Below, in pieces: positions 40,600 through 53,600 of a stretch of DNA of 64,000 nt. The DNA is taken from assembly GCF_037975245.1 (NCBI RefSeq), contig NC_092568.1:20181001-20245000 (forward strand). Reading direction: 5' to 3'. Below the pieces are notes generated by a model, which was not told the DNA's origin, searched no databases, and saw only the letters and a program-made list of their open reading frames with translations. Positions within the stretch are counted from its first letter, which is position 1; every line of letters starts with the position of its first letter. The position numbers and the translations under genes are program-made. The DNA is from Apostichopus japonicus. Its lineage: Eukaryota > Echinodermata > Holothuroidea > Aspidochirotida > Stichopodidae.

Positions 40600-41285
40600 A
40601 CTAGAAAGACTGTGGCATTTGTTCCTGAGCTCCAATCTGCACGAACAACAACAATGAAATCTGTCTAACAATCAACAAACATGAATTTAACAAACAAGGA
40701 ATAAAACATTAACCAAGAGCACTAAAACATTCACACTTTTATGCCAACATCAGGCTAGAGCTGAAAAGACAGTCAACATAGCTTCTTAGCAGATTAGAAA
40801 GTCTGTGGCATTTGTTCCTGAGCTCTTTTCTGCATGAACGACAACAATTAAATCTGTCTAACAATCAACAAACATGAATTTAACAAACAAGTAATAAAAC
40901 ATTAACCAAGAGCACTAAAATATTCACACTTTTATGCCAACATCAGGCTAGAGCTGAAAAGACAGTCAACATAGCTACTTAGCAGATTAGAAAGTCTGTG
41001 GCATTTGTTCCTGAGCTCCTTTCTGCATGAACGACAACAATTAAATCTGTCTAACAATCAACAAACATGAATTTAACAAACAAGTAATAAAACATTAACC
41101 AAGAGCACTAAAATATTCACACTTTTATGCCAACATCAGGCTAGAGCTGAAAAGACAGTCAACATAGCTACTTAGCAGATTAGAAAGTCTGTGGCATTTG
41201 TTCCTGAGCTCTTTATTCCATAAACAACAACAATGAAATCTGCCTAACAAGTCAATAAACATGAAGTTAACAAACTAGTAATATA
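40600..41285. repeat. 193-bp tandem repeat, about 3.5 units
   Basis: The phrase TGTGGCATTTGTTCCTGAGC recurs at 40611, 40804, 40997 and 41190, exactly 193 bp apart. Units are nearly identical. The array lies directly 3' of the small minus-strand gene at 41311. Confidence 0.93.
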
Positions 41286-41310
41286 TGAACACAGTAAAGT
41301 TTGACCAATT

Positions 41311-41844
41311 CTAATACCACTTTTTGTTAGCCCTTCCACAGTGATTTCTTATGAAGTCTTTAATATTGGTCCACTTCCGTCCATCAAAACAACTGTACTT
41401 TTCCATCACCCTATCAATAGCTGTCTTTCCAGGCAATTGGTTTAATGCTATTTCTCGTCTGAATTCCTTTAAAACTACTCTTTTCTCATCTTCTGTCCAT
41501 ACCCTCCTTTGGTATTTTCTCCCTGAAAGGACAACAAATATATACATTACAATGTGGTGCTTTTGAAAATTACACCTCAATGTTGCCATGTGATAGTTTA
41601 CAATATAAAGAAATAAATCACATCAAAATGTTTTGAGGTTGGTCTCCAGCATAAATTGCAATCTGTCTAGTATATTCCTCATATTTTGTTGTTTAAATAA
41701 AACTAGAAAAATACAAATTTTAAATGGTTTGTTTTATTTATGAACAATATTACCTTTCTTCATACTGGGTGGTTCTTCTCCTTCGGAATTAGTGCTTTCA
41801 AAAGTGGTGCCATTAGCTTGATGCAGAGACCCTACACTTCCCAT
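41311..41844 (-). CDS. Two-exon small protein with Myb/SANT-like domain (or C-terminus of a broken gene)
   Basis: Exon 41522-41311 follows a CTTTCAG acceptor and encodes RKYQRRVWTEDEKRVVLKEF.., LPGKTAIDRV, GRKWTNIKDFIRNHC and a stop. This is a helical pattern with W-E-K and W-I-K spacing typical of Myb/SANT-like DNA-binding domains. It joins in frame to the exon ending at 41754 (..GEEPPSMKK, donor GTAATA). From the ATG at 41844 the joined product is 100 aa. Upstream in the same exon (acceptor at 41930) lies an acidic run (DDTDDSGEEEEEEEED) in a different frame that ends in a stop. The true start may therefore be the ATG, or the gene carries a frameshift. Tandem repeats and TGGGGAC motifs around it suggest it may belong to a DNA transposon. 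Uncertain. Confidence 0.5.
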
Positions 41845-41959
41845 GCTGCCCTACTTGTGTCCTCCTCCTCCTCTTCCTCCTCCTCACCACTATCATCTGT
41901 ATCATCAGATGATTCTATGTTGTCAATTTCTGTGGAAATAAAATCAATGACTGCTTAGA

Positions 41960-43735
41960 TTTGTAGTACAGACAGCACCACATAAACGTAGCGTAGAAAA
42001 CACAGGTTAGATAACGACAAGTACCATTCCTTGCATCAAAGACACACCTTAGCCCACATAATTACAACTTGATAAACACTTTTTAAAGTATCACCTTAGA
42101 TGATTACCAATTATTTAAAAAGGCAATTAAATTATTGATATACCAAGTTTTACAGTTCTTTAGCAGGTATACATTCTCCTCACTTCAGTATTTCTAATGT
42201 AAACTTTACAAATCAGCTTCAAAAATTATTAAGTAAGGTGACTGAATCCAACAATGAGCTCATAGCATAACTTGGCCAAGCTACTAAATTTGAAAAGATT
42301 ATACTAATTTCATGACTATAACATGATGCATCTAATCTTATGATAACATGTCACACCACAATATTCCCCTTGAAAAGAAAGGAAGGTTAATTACCTCAGA
42401 AGTGCAATACATTTGCTCCATTCATTTCACATAGCTTCAATTCTAGTATCTGTAACACATATACATGCAGCTATAACTCTTTAAGATTAACTTTTCTATA
42501 CATGGGCATCCTCAATATTCAGGTTACATAAAAATGAATAAAGAACAATAGAATGAAAAGTCTGGTCATCGAATACGAAAAAGCACCATGCAGACAGAAA
42601 GTCACAAAAGCGGTATACATATCTTGCAATGCCAAAATCATGACAAAATGTCAGTACTGCTTCCAACGTTTCAGTGTTTGATATGATGAAGTGCCCAACA
42701 ACTGCCTCATGATTTATCCAATGGGCAGACATGATTTAGATCCTACTAACAATAACATCCTACTGAGATCTAAATTAACTAGCTAAAAAAGTTACTCAAC
42801 TTTCCTTATGTGTATAATGCTGCAGCTATCATCTGAAGCCTGGCTTAAAAGTAGTGATGTTACACACAAACTGGCCTAACCCATGTGGTATAATGTATTA
42901 GATCATATAGACCTACTGTTAATTTCCTACTATGCACACACTATGCTAGTAAGTAGTATGTATGCACAACTGGATCCTAACCTATATGACATTAAGTACA
43001 ATGGTAGCACATATGGCTTCCACAATGTACAGTAGGCTAGTCTATTAGAGGCCTATAATAGAAGTTCATAAACGAACAAACTGGAAATTACAAAAATAAT
43101 TGGGGACACTGCACAGGATTATGATAAGTAAAGAGTAACTTACTCACTGGATCTATTTTCCTTCAGAAGATTCTGTCTCCGTCTCATGAAAGCTGGATGT
43201 TAGTAGCTAGCTGCATATTGTAGTTATCTCAGGTACAGTAGGTACTACAGTTATCTTTGTGGCAGTACATGAAATTCGAACACAGTATACAAGCATGCTG
43301 CAGTACAGTGTGTATGTTTGCTGATCTCACAGCAATGTAAATTGGGGACATGGTCCACTGTTAGTATTGTCAAAGTAGACACACCCCATATGATTGGGGC
43401 TCATCAATTGGGGACATTTGGTCACTAATTTAACCAGCTTCAAGCAGTCACATGACATGAAATTCTTGCACATAAATGGGGACAACACCTTGACACACGC
43501 CCCACCAGTTAATGACACAAAGTGACACAGCTAGGCTGTAATGAATGCACCCAATGGGGACTGTCACAGACATTGCTCAAACTTTAAAAAATTCTTTCAT
43601 TTGGCGGGAACTTCCAAAATCTGCACTTAACCCAAACGGGGACGTCCCCGATTGGTAGTATGTCCACACTTGGAAGGTGTGTCATCATGTAAATGTCCCC
43701 AGTTGCCAGCGGGTACATACGCACACATACACACG

Positions 43736-43740
<5 letters not shown>
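41960..43740. other. Unassigned interval with TGGGGAC motifs
   Basis: No supported gene. WTTGGGGACA-like motifs occur near 43100, 43340, 43410, 43478 and 43555, and a 14-bp palindrome CGGGGACGTCCCCG at 43637-43650. Similar motifs cluster at 39400-39915. Confidence 0.5.

Positions 43741-43746
<6 letters not shown>

Positions 43747-43804
<58 letters not shown>
43747..43804. repeat. (CA)n/(TA)n/(TG)n microsatellite
   Basis: About 28 TA units flanked by CACA and GTGT runs, so the whole tract is inverted-symmetric. Confidence 0.95.
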
Positions 43805-43810
<6 letters not shown>

Positions 43811-44164
43811 ACCACTGGATCCGGACATAGGTTAACATCCTACAAATTGGGGTATAGGCTTACATTTTGGTCATGTGATGAAATCCCACGGTAGGAGCAT
43901 GTTGGGTTACATTGGTGAACACCAACCACAAAGCAACACATATATAGAGTGCATACCTCTAAGGGCCTTTTTGTGACCGGTAATGAATGGGTATAACCCT
44001 TGTGGTTAACCTATGCCCAAACGTCATTTAATATCCCTTTTATGAGATATATGTTAACAAAGGAACATTATAGTGTTATTACGTATGGGAGATATAGGTA
44101 GTATGCCAGGTAGTATGCATATACACATATATGGAATTGTAAAGTCACACGTATAGGGATCGCA

Positions 44165-45245
44165 TTTCTTTCAGTGGTGTCATGGAAGTGGTGTCGATGG
44201 ATTTAATGATCGGGGAGGGGGAAGGGGGTGAGGAGAGGCATGAATAGGAGGTATGGGTGTAGTGGTAATTATGCATGCGCATAACCAGAAACTTGTCAAG
44301 GGGGGAGGCCGAATAATAAGGCATGGTTTCTGCAAAACCGTGGTGCTATGATCGGGGAGGGGGCGGGGGTGAGGAGGGGGATGCATGCCGGACGTATGGG
44401 TGTAGTGGTAATCATGCACGCGCAGCCAGAAATTTGTCAAGGGGGGAGGCCGAATAAATAAGGCATGGTTTCTGGACACCGTTGTGTCATGGAAGTGGTG
44501 TAGGTGGATGTGATGATCAGGGAGGGTGGGTGAGCGGGGTGAGGAGGGACATGAATGGGAAGTATGGGTGAAGTGGTAATCACGCAAACGCATAGCCAGA
44601 AATTTTTCAAGAGGGGAGGTGGGATGCCGAATCATAAGGCATGGTTTCTGAACACCGTAGTGTCTTTGAAGTGGTGTTGGTGGATTTGATAATCAGGAAG
44701 GGGGTGAGGAGGGGCATGGATGAGAGGAATGGGTGCAGTGGTATATCATGCAGGCACGTTGTCAGAAAATTGTCAACGGGGAGGGGTGTGCAACTCATAA
44801 GGCAGGGTTTCTGGCCATCATGCTGACATGAAAGTGGTGTAAGTTTGATGATGGGGGGAGGGCGGTGAGGAGGGACATGGATGTTGACGTATGGTGAAGT
44901 GTTAATCATGCATGCGATTGCCAGAAATTTGTCAGGGAGGGGGTAGGGTGAATCATAAGGCATGGCTTCTGGACACCGTAGTGTCATGAAAGTGGTGTAG
45001 GGGGATTTGATGATCGGGGAGGGGGTGAGGAGGGACATGGATTGGAGGAATGGGTGTAGTGGTAATCATTTAGGTACGCAGCCAGAAATTGTCAAGGGCG
45101 GGGGGGGGGGGAGTGCAAAACATGAGGCATGGTTTCTGGACACCATGCTGACATGGAAGTGGTATAGGTGGACTTGATTATCGGGTAGGGGGCTGAGGAG
45201 GGGTATGGGTGGGAGGTATGGGTGTAGCGGTAATCATGCAGGCGT
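44165..45245. repeat. Minisatellite, about 160-bp units, 6-7 copies
   Basis: The phrase GGCATGGTTTCTGGACACCG recurs near 44321 (diverged), 44463, 44639, 44802, 44960 and 45127 (spacing 142-176 bp). Each unit holds a G-rich block (GATCGGGGAGGGGGTGAGGA-like) and a TGGTAATCATGCA-like block. Open frames on the minus strand are by-products of the repeat. Confidence 0.9.
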
Positions 45246-45333
45246 AAAGATATGCATTACCACAAAACTTTACTACTAAATAGCTTGTATACAATATGTG
45301 AGAAATAAACAATGTAGGCATATATTCATGATA

Positions 45334-45417
<84 letters not shown>
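45334..45417. repeat. (TA)n microsatellite at the duplication boundary
   Basis: About 40 TA units ending exactly where homology to copy 1 (position about 2985) and copy 2 (about 24826) begins. Confidence 0.95.
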
Positions 45418-45419
45418 TT

Positions 45420-48400
45420 CGCCTCCGTTGTCCAATGCTGATTTATACTAGGTGACTTTCAAAATTGTTATGAAAATCCTTGTTTGTTTGTTTTTTTTAA
45501 TACGGGTATGAGGTAAGCAGACCTTTACGTCTGGGTATATCGAAATGCCCCCTATCTAAAGATTACGGCGTTTTGTCAGTATTTATTGGCGAAATGAATC
45601 TTCCCGAGAAATAGATATTTTCTGTCGATCAAATCTAGAAGAAATCCAAACATGTTAATTTTTATGCACACATTCCTCAGTTTATATAGTTTCACGAAAG
45701 ATTCGGCCAAAATTTCGATGGTAATCATTCCATAAGAATATCGAAAAGGTAATTTACGATCGATTTAATAAGGACTATAAGTGAAAATAGTCGATATTTC
45801 AATTTCCGGAGAGCTAGGTCCCAGTTGCCTAACGGAAACCTTTCCAAGCTCTGTCACTGGTCGTTTAGTGAACCTTGTTAAAGAGGGCACTCAACGCATA
45901 TGAAATATATTAATATACAACAACCAGTTAGTATTTTATCACCATCCGTTTCATTTTTGAAGAAAATATGTACGATTACAACAATGAACCCTTCTATACC
46001 TTAGCATTCAACTTCCGGGGAAGACAAAACCGGAAAACATTTATGCATAACAAAGGGTTTGATTTGACTGTTTTGAAATCACGTATCACAGGCAAGGAAA
46101 ATGAGCAGACTAGGACAGAATATTCCATACACCTTGGAAAGAGAGGTAAAATACAATTTAACGCCTCACCGAGTCTACGAACAACACATTGAACGTATAT
46201 TGTGTGGCTATAAGAGTATCCTGACCAAATCTGAGAAATTCGAATTTTAGCCTCCTTTTAAGTCTATATGATTTTTTCAAATTTTCTGCCAAAATTGCGA
46301 CTTTTTTTCTTCCACCGAAAACCATACTTAGGGTAGGTGGCGCCATTCCGCTTCCCTATCGTGTAAAATGAGTTTTGTAATAATTCCCTACTCTGATGAT
46401 GATAACTGTACTGTGATGGAAAAGCAAAATTGAACGCCTTGCAATGTGTCATTTACATATGTAAGTTTTATTATATTTCTTGCAGAAAGACTTTGTATAA
46501 GCCACTTTTAACTCGACGGAAACTCGTTTCAATTTCCGTTCCCGAGCAGTCGGCATGTGCCATTGTTTTCAAGTATATGCGTGAGGTTGGAATGACTCGC
46601 ACAAGTTGATAATGTCACTTGAGGTCAGCGGAATGCATCGATCCGCTCAGACAAGTCGGCCTATAACTCTCTGTTTCAGTTTACAATGACTTTCCTATAT
46701 CACTCCCTGCATCAGAGTTTTACCTTCTGACGTAAAATTTCATGCGTCTGTGTCCATTGTTGTCTGTAAGATGAAACAACCGTTCTAAACAACAATGACA
46801 TTTCAACTTTATATGCCTATACCGAAGAGTCATCGAAGAACAAAATGTTTCACTAAAAATATTCGCAAATAGTGATGTTTATATACGGTTCAGTATGTAA
46901 ACGTGGGCGTGTGTGTGTATGTTGGCTTATGCATGAAAAGTTAAGTACTGATAAATAGCAGTCATGCTTCTGTCAGCTTTATTTGCTGCGGAAATTGATA
47001 CAACTTTCTGTCTTAAAAGAGCAGCATAGGCATTTTTCCCATGTTAACATTATCATGGTAAAGGGAAAGTGAAGTTCAATGAATGACCAACTTGTCAGTT
47101 ATCCAGCGATAAGGGGTTTCTTTCACCTAATATGAGAATTACAAGACTACACAAAGCACATCATTTTCATGATTCGGTGTATTAGTCAATGAGGCATTTA
47201 ATATTGAGTCTGCTACCACAAAGACGCACCACAAATTTGACAGCGCCCTCTAAAAGTGTTCTCATTGCTTAAAGTATCAGGTGGCATACTCCTATTAGAG
47301 TTTAAATCCATCCGCCCGATTGTTCTCCTGTTTCAGGAAAAGTGCCACCAAGGAGCATGAGAACATCTTTTTTGACCTGTTATCAATTAGGATCTACTTT
47401 TTGGGGGGCTTGCATTTTGAAGAGCATGAATAGAAGTACATGTGGTGCAAAAATCGTGTCAATTGTGCCAATTGTTGACCCCTTTAGGCTTCCCAGGAGC
47501 AGCGTACGAACATTGTTTACTACTGAGTGAAGAGGTTTGTTTACAAGTGGCGAAAACTTCAGGCTCTGATAGCAAAACCCTCTGCGCGATGATGGTGCAG
47601 ACAATTGATGGTGCCATGATTGGCCAACTTGTCAGTTATCCAGTGATGGGTAGCGTTTAGCTAGTGAGAGCTTCTATATAGGCTCAGAGACCATATTACT
47701 TTTTTGATTTAGTATGTAAGTCAATGGGGCTTTTCATGGGGTATGCTACAATAACGACATGGTCATGGGTTCAGGTAGTGCGAACTTCTACAAGGACTTT
47801 AAGATCACAATACATTAACAATTTAGTGTGTAAGTCAATCGGACACTTTTATGGAGTGTGCTCATAGAAAGTTGCTTTACCAAAATGCAGGCTAGTTACT
47901 TACTATATTAGCCAAAGCTAGAGAAGTGGAGGGAGAGGTGAATCGTCCAACGCCCCACCTCGCTAGGTGGATGGAGGGTTGGGGGGAGGGAGAGAGCGAG
48001 AGAGGGAGAGATGGACAGAGGGGTGGAGAGATATGGAGAGAGGGTGAAGGGGTGGAGAGAGAGGTGAGTGGAGAGAACGCGTGAGGGGGGGTTGAACGAC
48101 TTTGGTTTGGCTTTGTAAACTTTGGCAAATTTAGCAGCTTTTCGTGCGTCCCAACATATAATCTCTTAAACTAAGAGAACGGTCACACTTTGACACTAAC
48201 AGTTGACAACTTGATGAAAAGTCCAAATCTTGAGAAAGTCGTCGAAATCTGATCAATATACAAATATTATCATAAAGTCGATTTCGTCGAAATTTTGATA
48301 AAGAAGTCCAAATATTCGAGAAGTTTGAGATAAACAGTTGAAATTTCGAAAGAACAAGCCAGTTTTCCGAAAAAGAAAGCGCAATATTGAAGAAATAGTT

Positions 48401-49820
48401 GAACTTTCGAGAAACTATTTCGGAGATAAGATTAGTCCAAATTTGGAGATGAAAAGTTCAAACCTCCAGAGTTCCATCTGGGCCACCGTAACACTACAAA
48501 CTTCCAGTCCCCAATCCCCCTCCCGCCTAAAAAAAACATCCCGTCGGTGTTCGCCCCCTCACTGTCTTACGACATTGTTGTAACGTAGTTACCTAATTTC
48601 ATTAAGCGAGTCACAAAGACCAAGGCACAATTAATACGTAAATGTGGACGATCATTTAGTTGACCGTTTCTCATTGAGGATAATTTATCAATTTATTTGA
48701 CAGCTGCTCAGTGGCGTGCACAGGATTTCAAGAGTGGGGAGGGTGGAGAGGGTGGAGAGGGTGGGGAGGGGGGTTCCCCGAGATACGATAGAGGGTGACC
48801 ATGACCCCAGCCACCTCTTCCCCCTTTTGTCAGTCACTGATACGACTCTTTGTTTGTATAAATGGACTGAGAATTCGGGAACAATATGAGGATGTATTTT
48901 TATATGTGGGTGAAGGTCGAAGATTTCCAGATTTTCCATAGTCATTTATATAGTTTTATATATGATAGAATGAGATATTTTGACCAACTTTTGCTAATAA
49001 ATCAAAATAAGCCATATGGAAAAGTAATCGTGTTTACAGACTGGAGGTAAACTGTCCTACTGGAAGGGCCACACATGCGACTGGGAGAGGCGGGAAGACC
49101 CCCTCCCCCCGTCCCCTTTCCTCAGCTAGTATGTTGGAACGGCCACGCCGTTTACTGTGAAAGTGATCCGTCACTACAGGTCTTCACTTGACCATGCATT
49201 TATTCCAGATATACGTTTAAGACAATTATATCGACATTCACCTAGCTGTTGATTTCCCTTGCAAAATTGGATTTTGATTTTAAGGTGTGTTCATGTGAGA
49301 GTGGGGTAGGGGTGGGCGTTAGAAATGATTGTGTCTGACCACAGATCATTAAATCTGTCGCCACTTTGCAAAAGAATACATTGAAGTTGATGACAATTGT
49401 TTTGTTTTTTCTTTTTCGTCTATGCTATTGCAAAAGGGTGTCTTTGTTATCGATATTAATAGAAAGAACATTCAACAGACTGCGATATATTCACGTACTA
49501 TACGTCCCACCACCATGTGCTTTTAAAGCTTAAAGGAATTAACAAAAACATGACATAACAGACAATACATAAATGCTGTTGTTCAAGTGTCAATGTGCAT
49601 CAATTATGAAATCCCGTAGATTTCGTCTAAAAGCGATAATTTCGCACAAATATAGAGATTACTTTACCTGCAGGAAAGAATGTGTATGCCGAGCAAAATG
49701 ACTCGGGAAAGAGGATTAGAAAATTGTAACTATTAATTATTGTAACAGTTAACGAGTTTTACTACTAAAGCATACTTTGTCTACTTCAAATTATTGTTAT
49801 TCCGTGTTTCTTTTCCTTCT
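45420..49820. other. Non-coding part of duplication copy 3
   Basis: Homologous to the gene-free part of copies 1 and 2. Contains the shortened purine tract but no supported gene. Confidence 0.6.
47920..48095. repeat. Purine-rich (GA) tract, copy 3 (truncated)
   Basis: Homologue of 5985-6260 whose left part was removed by the deletion at 47919. Confidence 0.8.
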
Positions 49821-49824
49821 CCGC

Positions 49825-50196
49825 CTACCAATTAAATTGATAATCGGTGCAAGGTAGCTGACAAATATAGGGGAAGTTGCTGTTGCTGTATACATCGGCC
49901 CATTTACCAGCCGAAAACAAGCCCGATCCTATGGCCCCGCGACTGTTAGGCCCATTGTTCGGCTCTCTAGGGAACCAGCTGGTGTAATCAACGGATGATC
50001 CATCGGTCCAACTTTGCTGGTTGTTGTGGTATCCAACTTTCATTCCGATGTACACCTGTGGATCCCAACCGCCTGTATACTGTTTAATGATAAAATCAGA
50101 ATGTAATAAATAAATAAGTGTAATTAAATATATATATATATATATAAATGACAACCGTAATGAGTTGGAAAATCAAGAACAGTGAAAAAAACTTTC

Positions 50197-50257
<61 letters not shown>

Positions 50258-50609
50258 AGTCTACCTATACGATAACTTACAGCATCTTGTTTCTCGAGGT
50301 TCACGCCGATTTTCAGCGTTTGACCGTGTCCACCTGGCCATCGGTTTATACACGTAAACTTCACGATATCAGCAAGTGTTTATTTAGCCCGCTTGTTAGA
50401 TTTCAATTCAACTTTTACCTCAAGAAATGTTAGTAATGTATAGCACATCGCCATAGTAAGTGTGGACTGATCGAGCTGGACTAAGCCCAGCTCCTGCAGA
50501 ATTTGCATAAGTTTGAAAACAATCGGGGTACCGACAACAAGAAGGTGGGATATATAATATATAATATATATATATATATAATATATATATATATATTTAT
50601 ATATATATA

Positions 50610-50657
<48 letters not shown>

Positions 50658-53600
50658 CATATAGAGATATTTCAAACATTTCTTCGTATCGACCAACATC
50701 GTCAATGTTTTGAGTGACTGTGTTTACCTCGAACCAGTACCACGTGCGCATTGAGTTCAGAGGTGCATGGGGTGGCAGATTAAGGTAGAAGTATAAAGGC
50801 CTTAATGGAAGGACAAGCGGGAGTGCGACCATGGAGTAGGTGATTTGTGCTCCCATTGGAGGGAATATGGGGATCGGCGTCCGCAATAAAAAACATGAAG
50901 GGTATATGTCAAATGGTGCATTTTGAGGTATATTTAGACTAGTTAGGTCTATAATTAGGTATAAACACAAGCTTTTGCTTACAAATAATCTTGAACTGTA
51001 AAAGAACCCCCAACTGAAAGCCCCCCCCCCTCAACTGACGCGGAGGTGTGAGCGGCATGGCACCCCTCCCCACCTCTTTGTACACACCACATTGCCGATG
51101 GACTTTTCAGTTATGACCGCCGTAAAAACCATACCCGTTAGACGCGGGGTTGCATATATCACGCTTTTCAACTTACAGTTCAAAATCAGTTACTATTGCT
51201 TTTACGTTAAATGTTGTCAATACTCACTTTTAAAGTCGACCGAACCATTTCAAAGAGAAAGTTTTGTTCTTCTTGACTGTGAACAGATGCCAGATGACCA
51301 CTGGCAAGAGCATTACCTTGACAGTCAACGAGTTTTGCACTTTGACAGGCTCTCTCCGCGGCATCAAATTGTTTGCGTTCAGCAGCAAACAATCTGTAAC
51401 GAGATGGAATGTAGATATGTTTGTAATTATCAATATTCCATTGATAAGACGGTGAAGACAATACCATGCAAAGAAAATAATAAGTAATAAATCATATAAA
51501 AGATAAATAATGGAAATTACGGAGAGAAAATGGTGGAAGGGCTTGGAAGCCGTAGCTTGTACAAGAAGCCCACCAAAAATAAAGACAACAAGTATAAAGG
51601 ATATGGGCATGATAATAAAGCCCCTTACCAAGAAGACCTATATCACCCCCCCCCCCACCCCTAAACTAAACAAAAAAGGCATTGTGATAATGTGGGAAAT
51701 ACTAAAAGTCAGAGACAAATGTAGATCTATAGATGTTGATACTTGGATAAAATATGATTTTTCAACTTGAATGAAAATGAATTAATTTAAGGTACTTAAT
51801 GTTTCTTAATGTATGGCTTAAGCTATCCCAGAAATTAACACCATAACAGACGATGGAACGTTTAAAGACATCGGTATTTATGGGCAATGAAAATAAATGT
51901 CCAGAGGATCTGGTGTAGTAGTTATGTATATTATAATTGAAATTAAAGTAATCATTAAAATTGACTGGTAATTTATTATTAATAGACTTAAAAATAAAAA
52001 CTGCACAATGGTATCTATGTAAATCAAAAATATCAAGTAAGTTCAGTGAGCTAAATAGTAGTGGGGTATGTGCTAAGAAATCAGACTGTGTAATAACGGA
52101 CAGCCTTCTTTTGTAATAAAAGCAATTGCTTTAGGTAGGTAGAATATGCATTACCCCAAACAATATTACAATAATTAAGATGAGGTAGTATGAGAGTATT
52201 ATACAAGTTCTTGAGAATATACATTGGAACAAAGTCTTTGATTTTATAAAGGACTCCAACAGTTTTTGAGATGGTAGTTTTAATCTTGGAGATGTGAGAA
52301 GACCACTTTAGAGCAGGATCAATAAATAAACCTAGAAATTTTATAACCTCAACACGCTTTAACTGTGAGTTGCCAATAAATATATCTATGTTCTTGATTT
52401 TTTTGTGGTTTGGGTGAAAAATCATAAAGTGGGTTTTGTTTATATTCAAAGATAATTTATTTACTTGACACCAAGTAGAGACTTTAGCTAATTCAAAATT
52501 TATAGTAGATGCAGCATGATTTATATCTTTGTGTTTATACAGTATACTGGTGTCATCTGCGAAAAGTGTAAAATACAAGGTGTTTGAACAATTTATAACA
52601 TCATTTATATACAAAGAGAAAAGCAGTGGACCTAAAATTGACCCTTTTGGTACTCCACATGTAATTTTACTGAAATTAGAATCATAATTATCAATATGTA
52701 CACATTGGCGTCTGCCAGATAGATCACTAACAAACCAACTAAATGCAACCCCTCTCATGCCATAATGGTACAATTTGTTGAAAAGAATTCCATGATTGAC
52801 AGTATCAAAGGCTTTAGATAAATCTAAAAATACACCCAAAGAATATTACTTATTGTTAAAGCCATTAATGATATATTGTCAATATTCCATTTGGATAGCC
52901 GAGTGATTTGAGAGGTATATTGAAGAGTAGCAGGTACATAACAGTTCTGGGATTTAGGGAGGGGGTGGGAATTATGGTATTGAAGAAACACCCTATAACC
53001 CCTTTAATGGGTAATATCAATTTATTGAAGTACATCAGCCGTATTTCAGAGGTTGCCATAAAATCAACCATGTTGTTTTCATCTCAAGTTAAACATGAAA
53101 AGTTGACCACAGCCTATAACGCAGAGACATATGTGATGGAGCAGAAAATGTTGCAGACCTAAAGGTTTGAAAACTTTTCATCAGATAATGAGATTTGCAG
53201 TGGATTTTACCACCAAAGCTATATCATAATACTGTTGTAAATATCCATCGCCTATCTTGAAATTTTTTATCTTCGTCATAGCCTACAGTTAATGCATTCA
53301 GTGAGTAGCTTCTCCACACATGAGCAGTATCGTGGTTAGTTAATTAAGATGACATAATCATTAGCAGCGTTGTGACATATTATCTAACAATTAGCCTTCC
53401 CGTTATTTATAGCCAATTTTTATGAGTCAGAAAGGAATTGAATGTGCAATTTCTTAGCAGATTTGGATCATAATCAACAGAATATTATTGGTGGTATTTA
53501 TTCTTAGCAGACTGGCAACTCTCACTACTGCTTCTCAACACTGCTTCTCATAAACAGGTGTGTAGCGAGGAATTTGCCAAGGTAGGGGCGAACCTGTAGG

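Noticed and set aside
42496-42732. Additional exon of the Myb/SANT-like gene
   Set aside because: The 78-codon frame ends in its own stop, has no clear donor and no recognised domain.
44180-45038. Pro/His-rich minus-strand frames
   Set aside because: They follow the ~160-bp minisatellite and change frame between units.
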